From the NCBI GenBank assembly GCA_045124315.1, contig JBGVLO010000176.1, positions 62,001-126,000 of the forward strand: DNA of 64,000 nucleotides, written 5' to 3'. The position numbers and the translations under genes are program-made. How positions within the stretch are numbered: position 1 is the first letter of the stretch; every line of letters begins with the position of its first letter. Below, piece after piece: positions 8,601-18,792 of the stretch. The notes below the pieces were generated by a model. The model was not told where the DNA came from. It did not search any database and saw nothing but the letters and a program-made list of their open reading frames with translations. The stretch comes from CAG-411 sp045124315 (GTDB lineage Bacteria; Bacillota; Clostridia; Lachnospirales; Lachnospiraceae).

Positions 8601-11600
8601 AGTCTGAATGTCCGCATCTATGCCTTCTCCGATCACAAGACCGGTTCCTCCATTTCCGGCAGGTCCATTGATGGTAGAACCACCTTCTCCACCATACACC
8701 TTACCATTGATGATTACCAATCCACTGGTATTTACAAATAGTCCGATGCCGCCATCCTGACCAACATCATCTTTGACTCCACCTTTTCCACCGATCAATG
8801 TAATGTATTGTCCGATGGTAAGTTGTGCGTTGTCATGTACCTCTACTGCCGTTCCACCTTTTCCGGTGGTACCTGCTGCTCCACGAAACACGCCATGTCC
8901 TTCCATTCGGAATTCTCTACCCTTGGCATACTCCGTGTTGGAATGATCCGGATCCTCCACCAAAGGTATCGGTCCACCTTGTTTTGCAAAAATCTGCAAA
9001 GTAGTCAGACCATTTCCTTCTGCGTCAGTACCGATGCACTCCATGTTATGTCCATTGGCATCAAATAAAATATTCACAGCATTACTTACCGTAAAAGAAA
9101 GGGTATTCTTTAATTCCAGATCATTTTTCAACTGGATCACAACATATCCATACTTTATTTTCTCTTCCAGTATGTAGTTTCCTTCTCCTAATACCTGATC
9201 TAATTCACCTTTGATACCCTCGTAATCTGCCAGTCTGTCGCTGTTCTCCTGGATTACATCCAAATCTGTAAAATCCACCGAACCACCCTTGGTCACTACT
9301 CCAGATTCCTCATCCACTCTGGTACCAAACAACTTTTCGGAATTGGCAGAATCCACCTCAACTACACCACCATTAATTTCCACATCATTACCTACTGTAC
9401 CACCGATGATCTGTCCATTGTTGTTATCCACGGTCAGATTTCCTTCTATTCTTCCACCTTCGTTTAAAATGGTTCCACTGTTATGGATTTCTCCTTCTCC
9501 ATCTATGATACCTGTATTCACAATAGTGGATTCGTTATTTAACTTTCCATTACCCTTAATGGTAATGGTTCCATCATTGAGCAAAGTTCCCGGCTTTTTA
9601 TTATTCAGTGTACCCTCTACCACAATGGTTCCTGTACTTTCATTAGACAAAGTTCCACTGTTGTCCAGCACGCCGTTCTCACCAATGTTTACCTGTCCTT
9701 TGTTCACGAAAGAATTGGTATTGGACATACTTCCATCAATGGTTCCACCAATATTGACCTTACCATTTACTTCATTTATAAAACTTCCTTTGTTGCTTAC
9801 ACTTCCACCGTTATCCACCGTAAAGATTCCTTTGTTTACGATTTCCCCGTTGGTTGCGTTCTCAATTTTTCCGCTGCTTCCTACCGTAACGGTTCCATTG
9901 TTGAGCAAATTGTTGCAGTTGGTAAACTCACCCTGAATGTCCAGTTTGCCTCCTGTCTGTACGATAATGGAGCCATTGTTTGGTACAGTCACTCCACTTG
10001 GCAAAGTAAGCGTTTTACCAGATTCTACCACTACAATATCATTGGCTCTGATTTCATCGCCTGTTGCAAAGGAAACATTCTGCTGAACAAATACCGTGAC
10101 ACCGGCAATACTATTCTTTCTGGCATCCATAGCCTCACGGAAGGTTCCGTAATAGGTCTGACCTGCAATCTCCCAGCGTGCTTCGTAGGAAGAGTTAGAC
10201 ATCCAGATAGCGTAGACAATTTGATTCGAACTGCTTATCTTTATAGAGTCTGCCCGTATCTCACCGTCTTTTTTGTCTGCAGTATTCCATCCTACAAACT
10301 GGTACCCATCTCTCTTCAAGGATCCCTGTGGCATAATCAGAGCCACATCTGTTCCTTCCAGATACTCGATGTTGCTGGACGGTGTATCATCGGAAGAAGC
10401 TCCATTAGAATCGTATTTCATCGTATAATAATCTAATATCTTTTCCTCCTCATCGCCAGCTTTTACGGAAGCCCCCGTATCACTCCAATTCCGAATAATT
10501 TCAAATTCTGTGTTGGCATTTACAATACCCACATTGTAGGAATATTTACCACCCCCAATGTCTTTCATGGTATAGGAATTTGTTCCATTTTTTTCCTGTA
10601 GTCTTACGGACTGTCCTGACTGATTTGTTCTATTTACATTAATTCCTACTACGATTTCATATTCGGTTATGGTTACCTTATTCTTTAAATTTGCAGCATC
10701 AAATGTAATAGTAGAACCACTATTCTCTCCATCCACCCAAACTTGATATGTGGTGCTTGTATCTTCTAACATACGGTAGGTATAGGTTCCTGTACCAGAT
10801 TTTTGCATTGTATATTTGTTTGTACTATCGCTTAAAATAACCTGATTGACATCCTGATTTTTTGTTGTTCCTCCACTGGTTTTTCTCTGGTAGGTTACCT
10901 TAGCGGTGATATATTTTAAATCTACCGTACATTCTTGGTCAAATTGAACGGTTCTTCCTGTGTTCTCACCATCTACCCAAATTTGATACTGTGTGGTATT
11001 ATCTTCTGGCATGGTGTAGATGTAATTTCCCTTGTTATTATAAGTTTCTGCTAATACCTTCGTAGCCACTGGATTTGTATTGCTTTTCAACTCCACTGTC
11101 TGAGCAGAATAAGGAGCTCCATCTAAGGTAATGTTGATGTTCACAGGGTGGTAGGTAGGTATGCTATTATAAGCACCCGATCCTACATTGTGAGTTGCTG
11201 TCACACATACGCCAGGTGGTGAAATTTTTGCTGTTTTTATTTTGTTTAAGGATTTCCTCAATTCCAGTCCTCGATCTGCTTTTAAGGTGAAATTATTGGT
11301 TGTAATATAGGACTCGTTAGTAGCAGATACTAATACTTGACCTGACGCATTAGTATCGCTAGGGATTAGAATAATCTTTGTTGCAGGATCCAATGCACCA
11401 TTTACCTTCATATATCCTTCCTGGAAAGTTCCTAATTGAACACCCTTGGAATCCTTACCTAATGTCAACTCACCCTGCACGGTAAGTGTGGATGTAGAGG
11501 AACTTGTTCCACTTACATCTCCATCCACGGTTGTGTTGCTTTGCATTGTGACGGTGTTTCCTGTCACATCACCTGTAACCGTTGTAGTTCCAGCCAAATT

Positions 11601-14600
11601 TACTGTACCAGTTGCAATCACACTCTTGGAATTGTTGATATTAGTTGTATTTGTTGTATTCACATCTTTCGCAGTCACATCGCCTGTGATGGTATCGTTT
11701 TCTCCTTTGAGATTTACTGTAGTTGCTTCAATGGCACCATTTACCGTATTTTTTGTTCCACCTAGGTTTACAGTAGTTACTGCAATAGATGTGATAGTAT
11801 TCCCACTTGTTCCTGATGTGGTAACGGTATTAGCGTCCGATATTGCTCCCACAGTTGCATCCTGTAATGTTAATTTATCCACCTTGCTGATAGTTCCTGT
11901 TACACTACATCCTTGTTCCAAGGATATCTGCGCAGTTTTCGCATCTGTTCCGGTTATGGAACCATTTACTGTTACCTTATTTGCGTCTGTTCCATCACCT
12001 AGTGTTACTGCAGTTGCACCCTCTACTCCTGTGATATTTCCATTTACCGTTGCACTTTTTAGAGCAATGCTCTTTGCTGTTAACGCTCCTACTTCAACAG
12101 ATGTTGCCCCATCTTTTGTCTTTATGCTATTACTTGCTTGGATATTTCCTGTCACCTTAGAACTATTGTCTAATGTAACATCTTTACATGTTCCAATATT
12201 TCCTGTTATGACACAACTTTTTCCAACGGAAATAACTGCTGTTGTATCTTTTCCTGTAATGCTTCCTTTAACGGTTACTCCATTGGCGTCTGTATCATCA
12301 CCCAGTGTTACTGCAGTTGCACCCTCTACTCCTGCGATATTTCCGTTTACCGTTGCCTTTTTCAGAGTAACCTCTTTACTGGTAATGATATCAGTATCAT
12401 TAGCATCCTTACCAATTTTGATGCCTTCTCCAGTGAATTTTGTATCAGCTTCAATTTTCTGATTAATGGTTCCACTTCCTGTAATAGTAACAGTAGCACC
12501 TTTAATAATTTTATCAGCCGTTGCTGCGGAACCATCTACACCATTGATGAAAGTAACATCTCCCGTCGCAGAAACGGAACCTGAAACTTTTCCTCCATCT
12601 ACAGATATATTCCCCGTAGCTTCCAGTGTTCCACCTACTACTGCAGTACTAGATTGCATGTCAATCGTGCCTGCTGTAATATCTTTTACACTCGAATTGT
12701 TATTTATAGTTGCTTCCTTTCCTTCAGCTGATATTTTTCCTGTCACTGTTGAGTTATCAATACTTACTGCGCCACCTGCTACAATATTTTTGTTTTTTTC
12801 TAACTCGTTTTCTCCAACAGTTGTCTTTGCTAAATCTACCTTTCCTGAAACATCTATATTTCCCTTAATTATATTATTATTGCTATCACTGGTAGTTGTG
12901 ATAGTAGCTCCAGATATATCTCCAGAGACAGTTGCTCCATTTTTTACAATAATTTTTGTACCTTTAATTTCATTCCCTACAGTTGCATCATCAATTGTGA
13001 TTGTACAATTTTCATCATATGATTTTGTACTACCATCTCCATGAAGGTGCACATTTCCATTAACAGTAGTAGTTTCTCCAGTGATGGAGATTCCTACACT
13101 GTCTGCATCTGTTTTTGATCCAGTTCCGCTAACATTCCCCTGCACTTTTCCACCATTAATACTAATGGTCACATTCTTCGCATCTGCATTTAATCCAGTT
13201 CCACATACATTTTCGGTTACAGTTCCACCGCTAATATTAATATTAACATCTCCTATAGCACCAGCCTGTCCGCCACCGAAAATTCCGGTTACAGTTCCAC
13301 CTTCCATGGTGATAGATGAACTCTTATCATAATCTACTCCTTCACCTCCACCGTAGATGTAGAGTTTTGTATTAGAGCTGCTCATGTTTAAACTTGACAA
13401 AGCATTGGCTCTGGTATTGTCTGGTACATCTGTATAAGTATTATTATCATTCCATTGAACAGTTGTAGCATCTGCACTTCCAGAAATTTTCAGTTCTTTT
13501 CCTCGTCCATATACACGATAAACGTCAACACCATTTTCCTCTGTTTTTGTATAATATGGATTATCACCTGTTGGAATCGAACCAGTTGCTAAAGAATTTA
13601 CTAGGTCCCTGGAAGAAAAACCAACTTTCCCAGTATCAAATGTATTACCTATTGTTCTAGCAATATATATTCCTTCATTATCAAAATTGGTCGTTTCGAT
13701 TGCTTCAAATTTTGTTATCATGTTCGTTATAGAATTAATGTTGGTAGTAGCATTGTTAGTACAGTTCGTTATTGTTACAGGGCTATTTGAAGTGTAATTA
13801 TATTGATCTCTACCTATAATTTTCCCACAATAAGGATCTCCGGATCCCTGATTACTTGATGGACTTTGAGATGTGCCATTTTTCTTCAACGTACCTATGT
13901 TCCAACAATATTGAAATTGCGTCGTCTTATTATTACTACAAATACTTCCAATAATACCAGAAAAATATCGACTAGTTACATTAACATATGCTGTATTATA
14001 ACAAAATCGCAATATTATACTATCCTCACTAGTATCGCTAGTTCCTCCTGCTATTCCTCCGACCGCTTCATTAGCCTGCACATATACTTCATCTTTGCTA
14101 TTAGTACCATTAAATGCATATAAAATAGTTCCACCACGAAGATAACCAATAATACCTCCAACAGAGTTATTTGATCCTTTGATTTTTCCAGAATTATATA
14201 CTCCTTTTACAGTACATTTTGAATCGGCAAACTTTCCCACAATACCGCCAATTTTCCCACTTCCAGTCACATCACCGGTATTATGACTATTTGCAACAAT
14301 TCCTTTCAGCTCACCTACCAAACCACCTACATTATCTCTTCCATTAGCATCGACATCTCCCGTATTGCTACAGTTCCGTACCTCCTGCACTTGTGCAGCT
14401 CCTACAATTCCTCCTATTCCAGAGCCAACAGTACTTGTGATTTTTCCAGCATTTGTACATTTATCAATTAACTGAGAAGAACCAGCAGTTGTGGCTTTCC
14501 CCATTTCACCAACTATTCCACCTACTCGTGCATCACTCAACCCTAACTTCGATGCCACGTTAATTGCCCCACTATTGCTACAACGTATAATCTCTGATGA

Positions 14601-15962
14601 GCCAGTAGAATCATCATAAGTGAAACCAACTATTCCACCTACACGCAACTTTTTGTCTACAGAATTTGCCCCACTACCACTAACATCAATTGTACAGCTA
14701 GACTCACAGTTTTTTATGGACACAGAATTACCACGACCTAAAATACTTCCAATGGTGATACTATTTTCAACCGTGCAATTAACGCCAGTAATTTTCATTG
14801 TTCCGTCTACTCTCAAATTTTGGATTGTAGCACCTTCTGCGTATCCAAACAAACCTACATTCACATCGGAAATCTTTCCACCTGTAACAGCCGCTTTCTT
14901 AAATGTAACTGTCTTTCCATTTCCATCAAAAGTAGCCTTATAAGGATTCGTCTTACTTCCAATCGGCGTCCATGCAGTGAATTCGGTACCCGTCAAATCA
15001 ATATCATTCATCAACACGGCATTTTGACTCAAGTCACTGGCCAATTTTTCGGTTTGTGTTCCATTTTCCTTTTCTGCCAAAATTTTTGCGCCCGTTGCAG
15101 TTCCATTTATGATATTACGAAACAGAGTTAGATCATCCGCTGTATAAATCAGGTAATATCCCTGTGTTCCGTCTGCATTTTCATAGTATCTCAATTTTGT
15201 TTGACCTACCGTTACCACATAAATAGAGAAATGCTCCGCAGAAATCTCCACCTGCTCCTTTTCCCCAGTGGTATCTGCAGGCACCTGCTCTGCTTCCTTA
15301 AAATCATCGCTTACATGGTAGACCTGGATTTCCTGTGTAGCCTCTATGTCCGTATCTACTGCCGTAAAGGCTACCTTTACCTGACCTTTTTGGGTGTCCG
15401 GCTGGATTTCATTTCCCTGTCCATCGTAAACGGTAATGTCATAGGCATAGGTATCCTGTGATACTGTGCCTTCTTCTGCAATTGCCTGTTGGATCTTGTC
15501 TAATTTCTTCTGCCCTTTGATTTCCTTTACTTCTACCGTTGCATCTGCCGGAAATACCCCTGGGTCTGCTGTGACAATTACCTTTCCTCCGGTCACTTTC
15601 TTGGTAAAGACCTGTTTCTGTTCTTCTACAGCTTCTATTTCTGTCTTTTCCTCAACCACGATTTCCTCCGGAAGGACAGATTCCACCTGTTCTGTCTGCT
15701 CTGCCTCAATGGCTGCCTCAGTAGTCACTTCAGCTTCCTCTGTATTTGCATGAATCCGTACATTTTGCAAATCCACACTGGTACCCACCATGACTGCTGC
15801 CATAACAAGAGCACAGATTTTCTTTCTATAGTTTCCACTTGGTAGCATTCTGCTACTTTCCTTCCTAGAGCATCCTCCTGTCCGAATCCCCTTTTCTTCC
15901 AATTTATCGCGCAATGGTACACTTACCTTGCATGTCAGATTTTTTATTATTGTTTCCCACAT
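5691..15962 (-). CDS. Giant secreted surface protein, 3423 residues
   Basis: Lys/Arg-rich leader followed by a signal-type hydrophobic stretch (about 48-62), then a mosaic: GLUG-type repeats (about 330-680, VGGIVG / GGLVGE motifs); very long beta-helix-like repeats rich in T, V, G and N (about 880-1560), including two near-identical units around GVEGATAVTLGD; several small beta modules; an InlB-type B repeat (about 1845-1920); NKG/NNGT repeats (1985-2200); Gly-rich repeats (about 2380-2510); alpha-helical DUF1542/FIVAR-like repeats (2725-3060); an 18-residue Pro-rich repeat (3080-3200); a fibronectin-III-like domain; and a very Lys-rich Ig-like C-terminus. No LPxTG sorting signal or C-terminal membrane segment is present. 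Likely an adhesin or cell-wall-bound fibre. The start follows GAGGGGG. It lies 15 bases after, and in one operon with, the 873-residue protein upstream. Confidence 0.8.
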   Translation of the reverse strand: MWETIIKNLTCKVSVPLRDKLEEKGIRTGGCSRKESSRMLPSGNYRKKICALVMAAVMVGTSVDLQNVRIHANTEEAEVTTEAAIEAEQTEQVESVLPEEIVVEEKTEIEAVEEQKQVFTKKVTGGKVIVTADPGVFPADATVEVKEIKGQKKLDKIQQAIAEEGTVSQDTYAYDITVYDGQGNEIQPDTQKGQVKVAFTAVDTDIEATQEIQVYHVSDDFKEAEQVPADTTGEKEQVEISAEHFSIYVVTVGQTKLRYYENADGTQGYYLIYTADDLTLFRNIINGTATGAKILAEKENGTQTEKLASDLSQNAVLMNDIDLTGTEFTAWTPIGSKTNPYKATFDGNGKTVTFKKAAVTGGKISDVNVGLFGYAEGATIQNLRVDGTMKITGVNCTVENSITIGSILGRGNSVSIKNCESSCTIDVSGSGANSVDKKLRVGGIVGFTYDDSTGSSEIIRCSNSGAINVASKLGLSDARVGGIVGEMGKATTAGSSQLIDKCTNAGKITSTVGSGIGGIVGAAQVQEVRNCSNTGDVDANGRDNVGGLVGELKGIVANSHNTGDVTGSGKIGGIVGKFADSKCTVKGVYNSGKIKGSNNSVGGIIGYLRGGTILYAFNGTNSKDEVYVQANEAVGGIAGGTSDTSEDSIILRFCYNTAYVNVTSRYFSGIIGSICSNNKTTQFQYCWNIGTLKKNGTSQSPSSNQGSGDPYCGKIIGRDQYNYTSNSPVTITNCTNNATTNINSITNMITKFEAIETTNFDNEGIYIARTIGNTFDTGKVGFSSRDLVNSLATGSIPTGDNPYYTKTEENGVDVYRVYGRGKELKISGSADATTVQWNDNNTYTDVPDNTRANALSSLNMSSSNTKLYIYGGGEGVDYDKSSSITMEGGTVTGIFGGGQAGAIGDVNINISGGTVTENVCGTGLNADAKNVTISINGGKVQGNVSGTGSKTDADSVGISITGETTTVNGNVHLHGDGSTKSYDENCTITIDDATVGNEIKGTKIIVKNGATVSGDISGATITTTSDSNNNIIKGNIDVSGKVDLAKTTVGENELEKNKNIVAGGAVSIDNSTVTGKISAEGKEATINNNSSVKDITAGTIDMQSSTAVVGGTLEATGNISVDGGKVSGSVSATGDVTFINGVDGSAATADKIIKGATVTITGSGTINQKIEADTKFTGEGIKIGKDANDTDIITSKEVTLKKATVNGNIAGVEGATAVTLGDDTDANGVTVKGSITGKDTTAVISVGKSCVITGNIGTCKDVTLDNSSKVTGNIQASNSIKTKDGATSVEVGALTAKSIALKSATVNGNITGVEGATAVTLGDGTDANKVTVNGSITGTDAKTAQISLEQGCSVTGTISKVDKLTLQDATVGAISDANTVTTSGTSGNTITSIAVTTVNLGGTKNTVNGAIEATTVNLKGENDTITGDVTAKDVNTTNTTNINNSKSVIATGTVNLAGTTTVTGDVTGNTVTMQSNTTVDGDVSGTSSSTSTLTVQGELTLGKDSKGVQLGTFQEGYMKVNGALDPATKIILIPSDTNASGQVLVSATNESYITTNNFTLKADRGLELRKSLNKIKTAKISPPGVCVTATHNVGSGAYNSIPTYHPVNINITLDGAPYSAQTVELKSNTNPVATKVLAETYNNKGNYIYTMPEDNTTQYQIWVDGENTGRTVQFDQECTVDLKYITAKVTYQRKTSGGTTKNQDVNQVILSDSTNKYTMQKSGTGTYTYRMLEDTSTTYQVWVDGENSGSTITFDAANLKNKVTITEYEIVVGINVNRTNQSGQSVRLQEKNGTNSYTMKDIGGGKYSYNVGIVNANTEFEIIRNWSDTGASVKAGDEEEKILDYYTMKYDSNGASSDDTPSSNIEYLEGTDVALIMPQGSLKRDGYQFVGWNTADKKDGEIRADSIKISSSNQIVYAIWMSNSSYEARWEIAGQTYYGTFREAMDARKNSIAGVTVFVQQNVSFATGDEIRANDIVVVESGKTLTLPSGVTVPNNGSIIVQTGGKLDIQGEFTNCNNLLNNGTVTVGSSGKIENATNGEIVNKGIFTVDNGGSVSNKGSFINEVNGKVNIGGTIDGSMSNTNSFVNKGQVNIGENGVLDNSGTLSNESTGTIVVEGTLNNKKPGTLLNDGTITIKGNGKLNNESTIVNTGIIDGEGEIHNSGTILNEGGRIEGNLTVDNNNGQIIGGTVGNDVEINGGVVEVDSANSEKLFGTRVDEESGVVTKGGSVDFTDLDVIQENSDRLADYEGIKGELDQVLGEGNYILEEKIKYGYVVIQLKNDLELKNTLSFTVSNAVNILFDANGHNMECIGTDAEGNGLTTLQIFAKQGGPIPLVEDPDHSNTEYAKGREFRMEGHGVFRGAAGTTGKGGTAVEVHDNAQLTIGQYITLIGGKGGVKDDVGQDGGIGLFVNTSGLVIINGKVYGGEGGSTINGPAGNGGTGLVIGEGIDADIQTDINGSITGGKGGNSINGKPGNGGAGLDNKSDTPVDLIGSITGGEGGSNEKGEVGDFGNAKTDNSSLIFKIKYTLSSVELDGAADTEFNPSENPPKILHAKFKLSDSIVGDGVTLPGYVQLKVDGRIIRYGSLESESQLEGALADLPNQSDLVNKAVYEKNSGQFFFRSDVTDGNSEKSLSGIEVICNLSESIEETRNMWKEVIKNNYDSTKASIEGLPNLSAEEKEDYVNKITEKYETGISVMERVTDSLSHIDSIAYTTIGELKEIWNAAKVNDAQNLANAKAEAKDAMDAAAEEAKAIIDSLTDLTAAEKTEKKEAIKEASDAAKEEIDQKTTIEQVEQVTEDKQDAIQSVVEEAKAKDLQNAKDKAIEEMENKANASKEEISAKENMTEEEKKGYLTEIDKALEKAKEDIKNATDKEGITNSVNDAKETIDAQVTEAGEKDQGNLDAAKEEAKKEIDAAAEEAKKTIDSLTDLTEEEKAEKKEAIDAASDAAKEEIDQKTTIEQVEQVTKDKQDAIQSVVEEAKAEDLQNAKDKAIEELEKKGDDAKDNISNKENLTEEEKKNYKDAIDQAVEDAKEQIQNATDKESVSGIVSDITDTIEEQVTEAETIEQERQEANKPGKPSTQPTQLPGGNPTPTPGGQEPPTQAPEEGPTATPGEQGPPTQVPEEGPTATPEVQGPPTQEPAEEPTATPEVQGPPTQEPAEEPTATPEVQGPHTLVPSAIPTATPEVQGPPAPPTEQNPSGETEADGLSEEEMALLARTRALSDVADSILNGDTDSEDPEGSVFAQLYPKAVGQAKKVKLSWKQLEEADGYVIYGSACGAPMEELTRVEDDAKSWTHKKLAKGKYYKYIVVAYVEIGEQERALSCSVSVHAATKGGKTGNPKKVSVKKKLSLKKGKKKKLKIKVKKTSKKMKTHIALTRFEMDKTGIITVNKKGKVKAKKKGKCILYVYAQNGIYTKVKVTVK
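6394..6692. repeat. 54-bp tandem repeat encoding the Pro-rich stalk
   Basis: About five units of 54 bases begin at 6394, 6448, 6502, 6556, 6610 and (partial) 6664. They encode 18-residue units such as GPPTQEPAEEPTATPEVQ. The units differ by a few bases, so copy number could vary between strains. Confidence 0.85.
6987..7631. repeat. Near-identical direct DNA repeat inside the giant gene
   Basis: About 140 bases at 6987-7127 recur almost unchanged at about 7493-7631. They encode the helical segment around KTTIEQVEQVT and KDKQDAIQSVVEEAK. Such high DNA identity within one gene suggests a recent duplication of a ~165-residue helical module. Confidence 0.75.
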
Positions 15963-15977
15963 ACCATTACCCCCTCA

Positions 15978-18599
15978 CTACTTTGAATAAACCGATACAA
16001 TCGTATTCTGTGCAACATCCACACCTGTAATCGTTACCTTATTTCTCAATACAGCCTGTGCCGCCGCCGCATCTACACCCTTACCATCACCATTATCTTT
16101 AAATGTAATGGTTACATAGGTTCCCTTGTCTACGGATGTGGTTGTATAAGCGGAATTCTCATCCGATACGTTTATCTTTCCCTGATCTGTTTCCAGAACA
16201 ATGGTTTTCACCTTATCCATTCCCTGTATCACTAAGTTTGGCATGGTCCACGTCTTGTCTGCCTTCTTCACATAATCTCCGATTAACACACGAGACTTCT
16301 GATACTGTGCATACAGATTTGTTTGCTCAGTTATTTCTATTGTTTTCTTATTTCCACTGAATACATCTGTAGTTCCTTCCTTATCTGTAGTCCACTTCAA
16401 AAAGTTCTTTTTATCCACGGCCGCCAGACTTGCCTTTGGTTTTTCCAGAGTATCTCCACTTCTCAAAATCCAAGAGCCTGCCTTGTCATAAGGTTCAGAT
16501 ACGCCTTTATACGCTGTTACTGTGTAATAGGAAACGGTCTCTTGCACTGATTCCGGACTATTTTTATCTATTGTAACTTCAACATTTGGGATTTTCGGCA
16601 CAGAATCCGTTCCGTTTACATAAATGCTATACGTACCTCCCCCCCAAATAACAGTCTTATACTGTTCCTTATGGTCTTCATCCTGTTCACAATCCGCAAC
16701 AATCGTTGTACCCTCTACTTTGCACTTCAATGCGACAGATACCTTTCCGTCAGTCTCCTCCCAGCCACTTCCATCTTTTTGAAGCGTAATGGTTACGGTA
16801 TAACCATTTAAGTTATACTCAATCGATGTATCACTGTTCATGTTCTGTTTCTCAATGATCTTTAACAACCTGCCTTCTGCATATATCTCATAGCTTTCTC
16901 CTTCTTGCAAGGCAGGCACAACGGTTGTATAAGTACCATTATTATCCGAACAATCTTCCCGATAGATTTCCTGTGTTCCTTTTTTGTGTACGCACTTCAC
17001 AGACAAGTCAGTCTTAGCAACACCATCTACCTTGATATTTGCCTGAATAGTATGATAGTTCAGTGTCACTTCTCCACCGTCGGCATCCACTTCAATCTCC
17101 TGTCCACTATATCTGCCATTTACATACACCTGATAGGTCCCCTGATAGACTTCTGCTTTATAGGTATTCGTACTTTCTACCTGTCCCGGTGTATAGGCAC
17201 AGGCTCCTTTATCGTAAAGCGTTACGGTTTGCTTTTCCGTCCAATCATTCCCATCTTTCTTAAGCTTAACAATAGCTTGATAATCTCCTCTTTTTGTCCA
17301 CTTTGCATAATAAATAGTATCTGCATCCACATTTGCAGGAAACTCCACCTGCTGTGTACGAGCCAAATCCCTATACCATCCTGCAAAAATATAACCATCT
17401 GCTGTTGGTTTCGTTGGTGCTGTGATGGATTGTCCTTTAATAGCAGTCTGAGATGCCACAGAAGTTCCGATCCCTCTGGTGTCAAAGTTTACCACCACTT
17501 CTTCCGGTGTCTTTATCTCTGTGTAAGCCACAGCCGTCTTGTTTTTATTTGCTTCATCCTGGTAAGTATAGGTACAAGCTACACTGTAAGTAGTATTTTC
17601 CTGTAAATTATTAAACTCCAACTCAGTGGTGCCATTTTCCCATTTTTTTCCTTGTCCGTTTATGTAATATACCACGCCCTCTTCTCCGCCAGTCAGGGTC
17701 ACGCTGTGAGCTCCAACTGAGCTATTGGCGGTAAGTGTCGGTTTTTTGAAAATACGCACAGAAACGCCAGCACTTCCATCGGTAGTACCGTGGTAGCTAC
17801 AGCCCTTCTTTGACAACAATACACTTACTTTCTGTTCCTTTGTATCCTCCGGTTCTGCAGTTGCCTCGATCATACAATACTTTGTTTTTATCTTTCCACC
17901 GGATACCGGATACTCTTTTTCCTTTGGTTCCAATGCAAAGATACTTCCCTCTGTCACCGTCACAGCGGCAGCGGTCACACTGGTGTTGGCACAATTTACA
18001 TGAAGCACACCTGCTTTTTCTATGACCTGGCGCAAGTCTTTCTTCTCCCCTGCAAACATTCCGTATGCGGTAGATTTTAAGTCCTTGGTCAGATTTGCCT
18101 TTTCCAAGTTTTCATAAGTGCAGCTGGCAGTTTTTCCGTCCCTATCGGTTACCTTCACATGAATGGTTCCCGTCCACCCGGTATTTCCTTTTGCATAGAG
18201 ATATCTGGAATCTCCATAAATACTCTGACCGCTAACCATGGTAGGCGAATCTGCACCAACATACAAACGCCCAGATTCCTCACTATCCACAGAGTATTCA
18301 TAGGTGAGCGGTGCTTCCATATTCTCCGTAACCACCTCTAAAAGCTGGGACACTCGCAGATTCGTCTCACTCTTATCTCCATAAGCCACGATGCTGGCTT
18401 TCGGATCCACAGCCTGCGCACGCCAAAAGTTCGACGCAATTACCCCTGATACACACAATACCATGGCAATTACCCCGATTCCGATTTTCCACTTATTCTT
18501 TTGCAGTACCTGACCCAGTTTGTTCAAAAGAACCCCACCTTTCGTACCTTTCCTCGTTGCTCCATTCCATCCATCTTTGCATTTCTTTTGTTCTGTCAT
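15978..18599 (-). CDS. Secreted or membrane-anchored surface protein with InlB-type repeats
   Basis: 873 residues. The N-terminus is basic, with one hydrophobic segment (about 37-55, IGIGVIAMVLCVSGVIA) that acts as signal or anchor. The rest is extracellular beta-rich modules, including an InlB B-repeat-like unit (VVNFDTRG...GYIFAGWYRD...YYAKWTK, about 370-440) and several repeats containing YxVYVNGxxSG, a motif also found in the giant downstream protein. The C-terminus has no sorting signal. The stop is 15 bases before the giant gene, so the two are co-transcribed and may form one surface structure (an inference). The function is unknown. Confidence 0.72.
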   Translation of the reverse strand: MTEQKKCKDGWNGATRKGTKGGVLLNKLGQVLQKNKWKIGIGVIAMVLCVSGVIASNFWRAQAVDPKASIVAYGDKSETNLRVSQLLEVVTENMEAPLTYEYSVDSEESGRLYVGADSPTMVSGQSIYGDSRYLYAKGNTGWTGTIHVKVTDRDGKTASCTYENLEKANLTKDLKSTAYGMFAGEKKDLRQVIEKAGVLHVNCANTSVTAAAVTVTEGSIFALEPKEKEYPVSGGKIKTKYCMIEATAEPEDTKEQKVSVLLSKKGCSYHGTTDGSAGVSVRIFKKPTLTANSSVGAHSVTLTGGEEGVVYYINGQGKKWENGTTELEFNNLQENTTYSVACTYTYQDEANKNKTAVAYTEIKTPEEVVVNFDTRGIGTSVASQTAIKGQSITAPTKPTADGYIFAGWYRDLARTQQVEFPANVDADTIYYAKWTKRGDYQAIVKLKKDGNDWTEKQTVTLYDKGACAYTPGQVESTNTYKAEVYQGTYQVYVNGRYSGQEIEVDADGGEVTLNYHTIQANIKVDGVAKTDLSVKCVHKKGTQEIYREDCSDNNGTYTTVVPALQEGESYEIYAEGRLLKIIEKQNMNSDTSIEYNLNGYTVTITLQKDGSGWEETDGKVSVALKCKVEGTTIVADCEQDEDHKEQYKTVIWGGGTYSIYVNGTDSVPKIPNVEVTIDKNSPESVQETVSYYTVTAYKGVSEPYDKAGSWILRSGDTLEKPKASLAAVDKKNFLKWTTDKEGTTDVFSGNKKTIEITEQTNLYAQYQKSRVLIGDYVKKADKTWTMPNLVIQGMDKVKTIVLETDQGKINVSDENSAYTTTSVDKGTYVTITFKDNGDGKGVDAAAAQAVLRNKVTITGVDVAQNTIVSVYSK

Positions 18600-18634
18600 A
18601 ACTCATTCCCCCCGTTGTAACTTGTTGTAAAATC

Positions 18635-18665
18635 GTAACAGGACAGCCTCCGGCTGAACTGTTAT
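18635..18665. repeat. GTAACAG-family palindromic repeat, copy A
   Basis: GTAACAGGACAGCC...GGCTGAACTGTTAT, an imperfect hairpin in the 5' untranslated region of the surface-protein operon. Same family as the copies at 29667, 44886, 51595, 60387 and 63884. Confidence 0.8.
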
Positions 18666-18762
18666 GTAACCTCTATACTATGTACTCTTTTTTATACGAA
18701 AATCCATGCTGTCACAGTTACAGTTCCTCTTTGAATTGCACAGTGACACCTATTCTAATGTA

Positions 18763-18792
18763 ATTATAGGACAGAATACTATAGCATAGCAA
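18763..18792 (-). promoter_or_regulatory. Possible promoter of the surface-protein operon
   Basis: On the minus strand, TTGCTA (18792-18787), 18 bases, then TATAAT (18768-18763). The -10 is perfect and the -35 weak. The transcript would have a leader of about 155 bases. Confidence 0.4.

Noticed and set aside
9289..13332. Long open frames on the plus strand (up to 338 codons) rich in Val, Pro, Ser and Thr
   Set aside because: They are antisense shadows of the repetitive giant surface-protein gene: no ribosome sites and composition dictated by the opposite strand.
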